8,286 nt of DNA from Chrysiogenia bacterium (GTDB taxonomy: Bacteria; JAGRBM01). Shown piece after piece: positions 6,073-8,286 of the stretch. Within the stretch, counting starts at the first letter, position 1. Each line of letters starts with the position of its first letter. Made by a program: the position numbers and the translations under genes. The stretch lies in the NCBI GenBank assembly GCA_020434085.1, contig JAGRBM010000361.1:1-8286 (forward strand). Reading direction: 5' to 3'. The notes below the pieces were generated by a model that saw nothing but the letters and a program-made list of their open reading frames with translations, had not been told where the DNA came from and did not search any database.

Positions 6073-7622
6073 TCCTTCTTCTTTTTCTTTTCTTCCTTCT
6101 CAGCCTTCTTTGCCGCCTTTTCCCGGCGCTTGAGCTCTACTCCGATGGCCTCGTTGAGGGTCTCGATGACCTTTACGCGGCCCCAGTACTTGTGTTCGTT
6201 CTCGACGATGGTCCAGGGCGCATAGGTCGTGGACGTGCGCTCGAGCATGTCGGAGACGGCTTCCTTGTAGAGTTCCCACTTCTTGCGATTGCGCCAGTCC
6301 TCGTCGGTGAGCTTGTACTCCTTGAGCGGGTCCTTCTCGCGTTCCTTGAAGCGGCGAAGCTGTTCCTCTTTCGAAACGTGAATCCAGTATTTCACGATGA
6401 CCGTTCCGAAGTCGGCGAGCTGGTGCTCGAACTCGTTGATCTCGCGGAATGAGCGCTTCCACTCTTCCTCGGTGCAGAAACCCTCCACGCGCTCTACCAG
6501 CAGGCGCCCGTACCAGGAGCGATCGAAGAGCTCCAGGTGTCCGGCTTTGGGAATGCGGCGCCAGAATCGCCAGAGGTAGTGGTGAGCCTTCTCCTCGTCG
6601 GTGGGCGCGGCCACGGCGGTCACGCGGTAGGAGCGCGGGTCGAGGCTGCGCAGCAGGCGCTTGATGGTGCCGCCCTTGCCGGCGGCGTCCCAGCCCTCAA
6701 ATGCGGTGACGATGGGGATGCGGTACTCGTAACAGGCGTTGAGGTTGTGGCGCAGCTCTACCTGGGCGCTGCGCAGACGCTGCTCGTATTCCTCTTCGTC
6801 CAGGGTGAGGGTCAGATCGGCGCGGTCGAGAATGGTCGGCACCTGCGCGAGCAGTCTGCTCTCCTGCGTGCGCTTGGCCGGGGCGTGCTTGATGTTGTGC
6901 TGGCGTACTCTCTCGCGTTCCAGCGCGTCGCGCACTTCCTGGATGAAGATCTCGAAAATCTTCACCCGCCGGAAAAAGCGCTTGTTGGAGGGCACGATGT
7001 TCCAGGGTGCCGGTGCGGTGGAGGTTTCCTCGAGCATCTCCTCGATAGCTTCGAGGTATTCTTCGTAGCGGTGATGGCGTTTCCAGTGCTCCTTGGTGAT
7101 GCGCCACTGTTCGAACTCGTCCTTCTCGAATTCCTTGAAGCGCTTTTTCTGCTCACTCTCGCTGATGTGCAGGAAATACTTGAGAATCAGCGTGCCGTCG
7201 TCGGCGAGCTGGCGCTCGAATTCATTGATCTGCCGGTAGCGCTGTCGCACGTCCTCTCGCAGATCGTCGGGTTCGACCCGCGCGTTGAGGCAGGATCGGT
7301 ACCAGGACTGGTCGAAGATGGCGATTTCCCCGCGGCGCGGCAGTTTGTTCCAGAAGCGCCAGAGGAAAGGGTAGAAGGCTTCCTCGGGCGAGGGATTGAA
7401 AATGGCGTGGGTCTCGATGTGCCGCGGGTCGAGGGCGTCGCCGAATTTCGAGACCGCATCGTCCATGCCGGCCGCCTGCCAGCCCGAGAGCACGATGACA
7501 ATCGGGATCTTCGCCTCGCGCGCGGCCCACTGCAGGCGCCGGACCTCCAGCTCGAGCTGGGGCAGAAGCTCCTGGTAGCTTTCCTTGGTGATGTTGGCTT
7601 TCAGGTCGACAAGTTCGAGCAT
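6069..7622 (-). CDS. pap: Polyphosphate:AMP phosphotransferase, two-domain PPK2 (class II type)
   Basis: A 517-residue cytosolic kinase with two tandem PPK2 domains, the architecture and length of enzymes that phosphorylate AMP to ADP with polyphosphate. The N-terminal domain (about 10-235) has a damaged P-loop, GWQAAGMDD (47-55), with Met in place of Lys, and FDQSWY instead of FDRSWY. The C-terminal domain (about 272-498) is intact: P-loop GWDAAGKGG (310-318, K316), FDRSWYGR (366-373, D367), and the lid/recognition segment around EINEFEHQLADFGTVIVKYW. One dead plus one live domain is normal for this class. The protein ends in a lysine/glutamate-rich tail (KKAEKEEKKKKKD, 505-517). Start 7622 is chosen because GGGAG lies 9 bases upstream and LELVDLKANITKESYQ is the usual beginning; a longer frame to 7694 has neither. 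A polyphosphate-binding CHAD gene diverges from it. Confidence 0.93.
   Translation of the reverse strand: MLELVDLKANITKESYQELLPQLELEVRRLQWAAREAKIPIVIVLSGWQAAGMDDAVSKFGDALDPRHIETHAIFNPSPEEAFYPFLWRFWNKLPRRGEIAIFDQSWYRSCLNARVEPDDLREDVRQRYRQINEFERQLADDGTLILKYFLHISESEQKKRFKEFEKDEFEQWRITKEHWKRHHRYEEYLEAIEEMLEETSTAPAPWNIVPSNKRFFRRVKIFEIFIQEVRDALERERVRQHNIKHAPAKRTQESRLLAQVPTILDRADLTLTLDEEEYEQRLRSAQVELRHNLNACYEYRIPIVTAFEGWDAAGKGGTIKRLLRSLDPRSYRVTAVAAPTDEEKAHHYLWRFWRRIPKAGHLELFDRSWYGRLLVERVEGFCTEEEWKRSFREINEFEHQLADFGTVIVKYWIHVSKEEQLRRFKEREKDPLKEYKLTDEDWRNRKKWELYKEAVSDMLERTSTTYAPWTIVENEHKYWGRVKVIETLNEAIGVELKRREKAAKKAEKEEKKKKKD
6073..6101. other. 29-base homopyrimidine/homopurine tract at the convergent junction
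   Basis: Every base from 6073 to 6101 is C or T on the plus strand. On the minus strand it encodes the EEKKKKKD end of the PPK2 protein. On the plus strand it lies directly after the CNNM stop, where its T-rich runs could help transcript release, although only a weak hairpin (GGGC/GCCC, 6048-6060) precedes it. Confidence 0.6.
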
Positions 7623-7653
7623 TGCGGCATTCTCCCGGGCAAATCGGGCTTGC

Positions 7654-7681
7654 GCCAACAGGCAAAATCGCCTGTGCTGGC
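7654..7681. promoter_or_regulatory. Imperfect palindrome in the divergent PPK2/CHAD promoter region
   Basis: GCCA+ACAGGC (7654-7663) is an inverted copy of GCCTGT..TGGC (7670-7681), giving ten pairs with a two-base bulge (GC, 7676-7677) and a six-base centre AAAATC. It lies in the 98 bases between the PPK2 start (7622) and the CHAD start (7721), where promoters for both genes must lie, so an operator is possible. No convincing -35/-10 pair could be picked out. Confidence 0.4.
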
Positions 7682-7720
7682 CTGATCCGTCCAATCTGCG
7701 CGGAATTCCACTTGCGCGCC

Positions 7721-8286
7721 ATGACGGAAATCAGTTCCATTGTGGTGGAGGAAATTCCCGTGGCCAAGCGGAAGAAAAGCGGTCTGCGGCACTGGATGCA
7801 GGAGGCCTCGCGCCTGCGTGCGGCAGCGCTGGAGGACCTGGACGAGGCGACCGTCCACGACCTGCGCGTGGCGCTTCGGCGTTGCCGGGCGATGGTGCAA
7901 ACCATCCGGGAGATCGACGACGATCCGGGCTGGCAGAAGCTCAACCGAGCTGCCCGGGAGATCTTTCAGGCCCTTGGCGAGCTGCGTGACACGCAGGTGC
8001 AGCTCCTGTGGCTCCAGCACCTGAGCACCGGCGAGGACATCCTCGCCACGCGGCTGCAGGGCCACCTGCAGAAGCGAGAACGCGAGCTGCGCGCGCTTGC
8101 ACGCCAGGTGATCGAGGTCTTCGATGAAAAACGCTGGGAGAAATGGACGGAAAAGTTTCCGCAGCGGCTGACGAAATTGGCCGGAAACGTCCTCGCATTT
8201 GAAGAACTCGCGCAGCGGCGGCTCGAAGAGATCGAGTCGCTCGATACCAAAGCCGCCTTCGAACGCGACGAGGAGCGCTACCACGA
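7721..8286 (+). CDS. CHAD-domain protein, probably polyphosphate-associated (3' end outside window)
   Basis: An open frame of 188 codons with no stop, running off the right edge. The N-terminal half shows the CHAD hallmarks: an alpha-helical, charge-rich chain with VHDLRVALRRCRAMV (residues 45-59, with the conserved H46, R49, R53, R54), W71 in the next helix, and AREIFQALGELRDTQV (78-93), where LGxxRDxxV is diagnostic. CHAD domains form helical bundles whose basic face binds inorganic polyphosphate, and they occur near polyphosphate kinases or fused to CYTH/triphosphate-tunnel enzymes. Here the divergent neighbour is a PPK2 kinase, which supports the polyphosphate link. No CYTH (ExExK) motif precedes the domain, so this looks like a stand-alone CHAD protein, though the C-terminus is unseen. 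Start ATG 7721 is chosen as the first in-frame ATG with 44 residues before the VHDLR motif; its ribosome site is weak (GGAA). Confidence 0.9.
   Translation, partial: MTEISSIVVEEIPVAKRKKSGLRHWMQEASRLRAAALEDLDEATVHDLRVALRRCRAMVQTIREIDDDPGWQKLNRAAREIFQALGELRDTQVQLLWLQHLSTGEDILATRLQGHLQKRERELRALARQVIEVFDEKRWEKWTEKFPQRLTKLAGNVLAFEELAQRRLEEIESLDTKAAFERDEERYH

Noticed and set aside
6537-7685. 382-codon open frame on the plus strand opposite the PPK2 gene
   Set aside because: It is fully antisense to a gene with clear motifs; its composition follows the complement of PPK2 codons and no domain is visible.
7623-7694. 24-residue N-terminal extension of PPK2 starting at 7694
   Set aside because: No ribosome site precedes it, its residues do not resemble the family, and ATG 7622 has GGGAG nine bases upstream.

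Overview
The window is GC-rich, densely coded bacterial DNA. Third positions are strongly G/C, Shine-Dalgarno signals are mostly weak, there is a Fis-type helix-turn-helix gene, and one gene is a persulfide dioxygenase-rhodanese fusion. This fits a Gram-negative, proteobacterial or former deltaproteobacterial/myxobacterial type of organism. No ribosomal or marker gene is present to fix the lineage. I see no rRNA, tRNA, CRISPR array, insertion sequence or phage gene, and no gene-free stretch longer than about 145 bases.

Layout. (1) 1-2570, plus strand: a sulfur unit. It holds the 3' part of a persulfide dioxygenase-rhodanese fusion, then 15 bases later a complete SulP anion transporter with a STAS domain, closed by a clear intrinsic terminator at 2600-2650. 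The enzyme would make sulfite from persulfides; the permease could move sulfite or sulfate. (2) 2714-4844, plus strand: a two-gene regulatory unit. The first gene has about seven membrane segments and a C-terminal half that reads like an NtrC-type (sigma-54 activator) AAA+ module. It has lost the Walker A lysine, the Walker B acidic pair and both loops that touch sigma-54, and it ends without a DNA-binding domain. The second, small gene carries the Fis-type helix-turn-helix that is missing from the first. An AT-rich junction with two hairpins, a strong AGGAGG and a 19-codon micro-ORF lies between them. This pair is the most unusual item in the window. (3) 4987-6072, plus strand: a CNNM/CorB-family membrane protein with two CBS domains. 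(4) 6069-7622, minus strand: a two-domain PPK2 polyphosphate:AMP phosphotransferase, convergent with the CNNM gene and overlapping it by four bases. (5) 7721 to the window end, plus strand: the N-terminal part of a CHAD-domain protein, divergent from the PPK2 gene across 98 bases. CHAD domains bind polyphosphate, so the last two genes form a polyphosphate-linked pair.

All calls come from reading the sequence and remembered family motifs; no database search was run.
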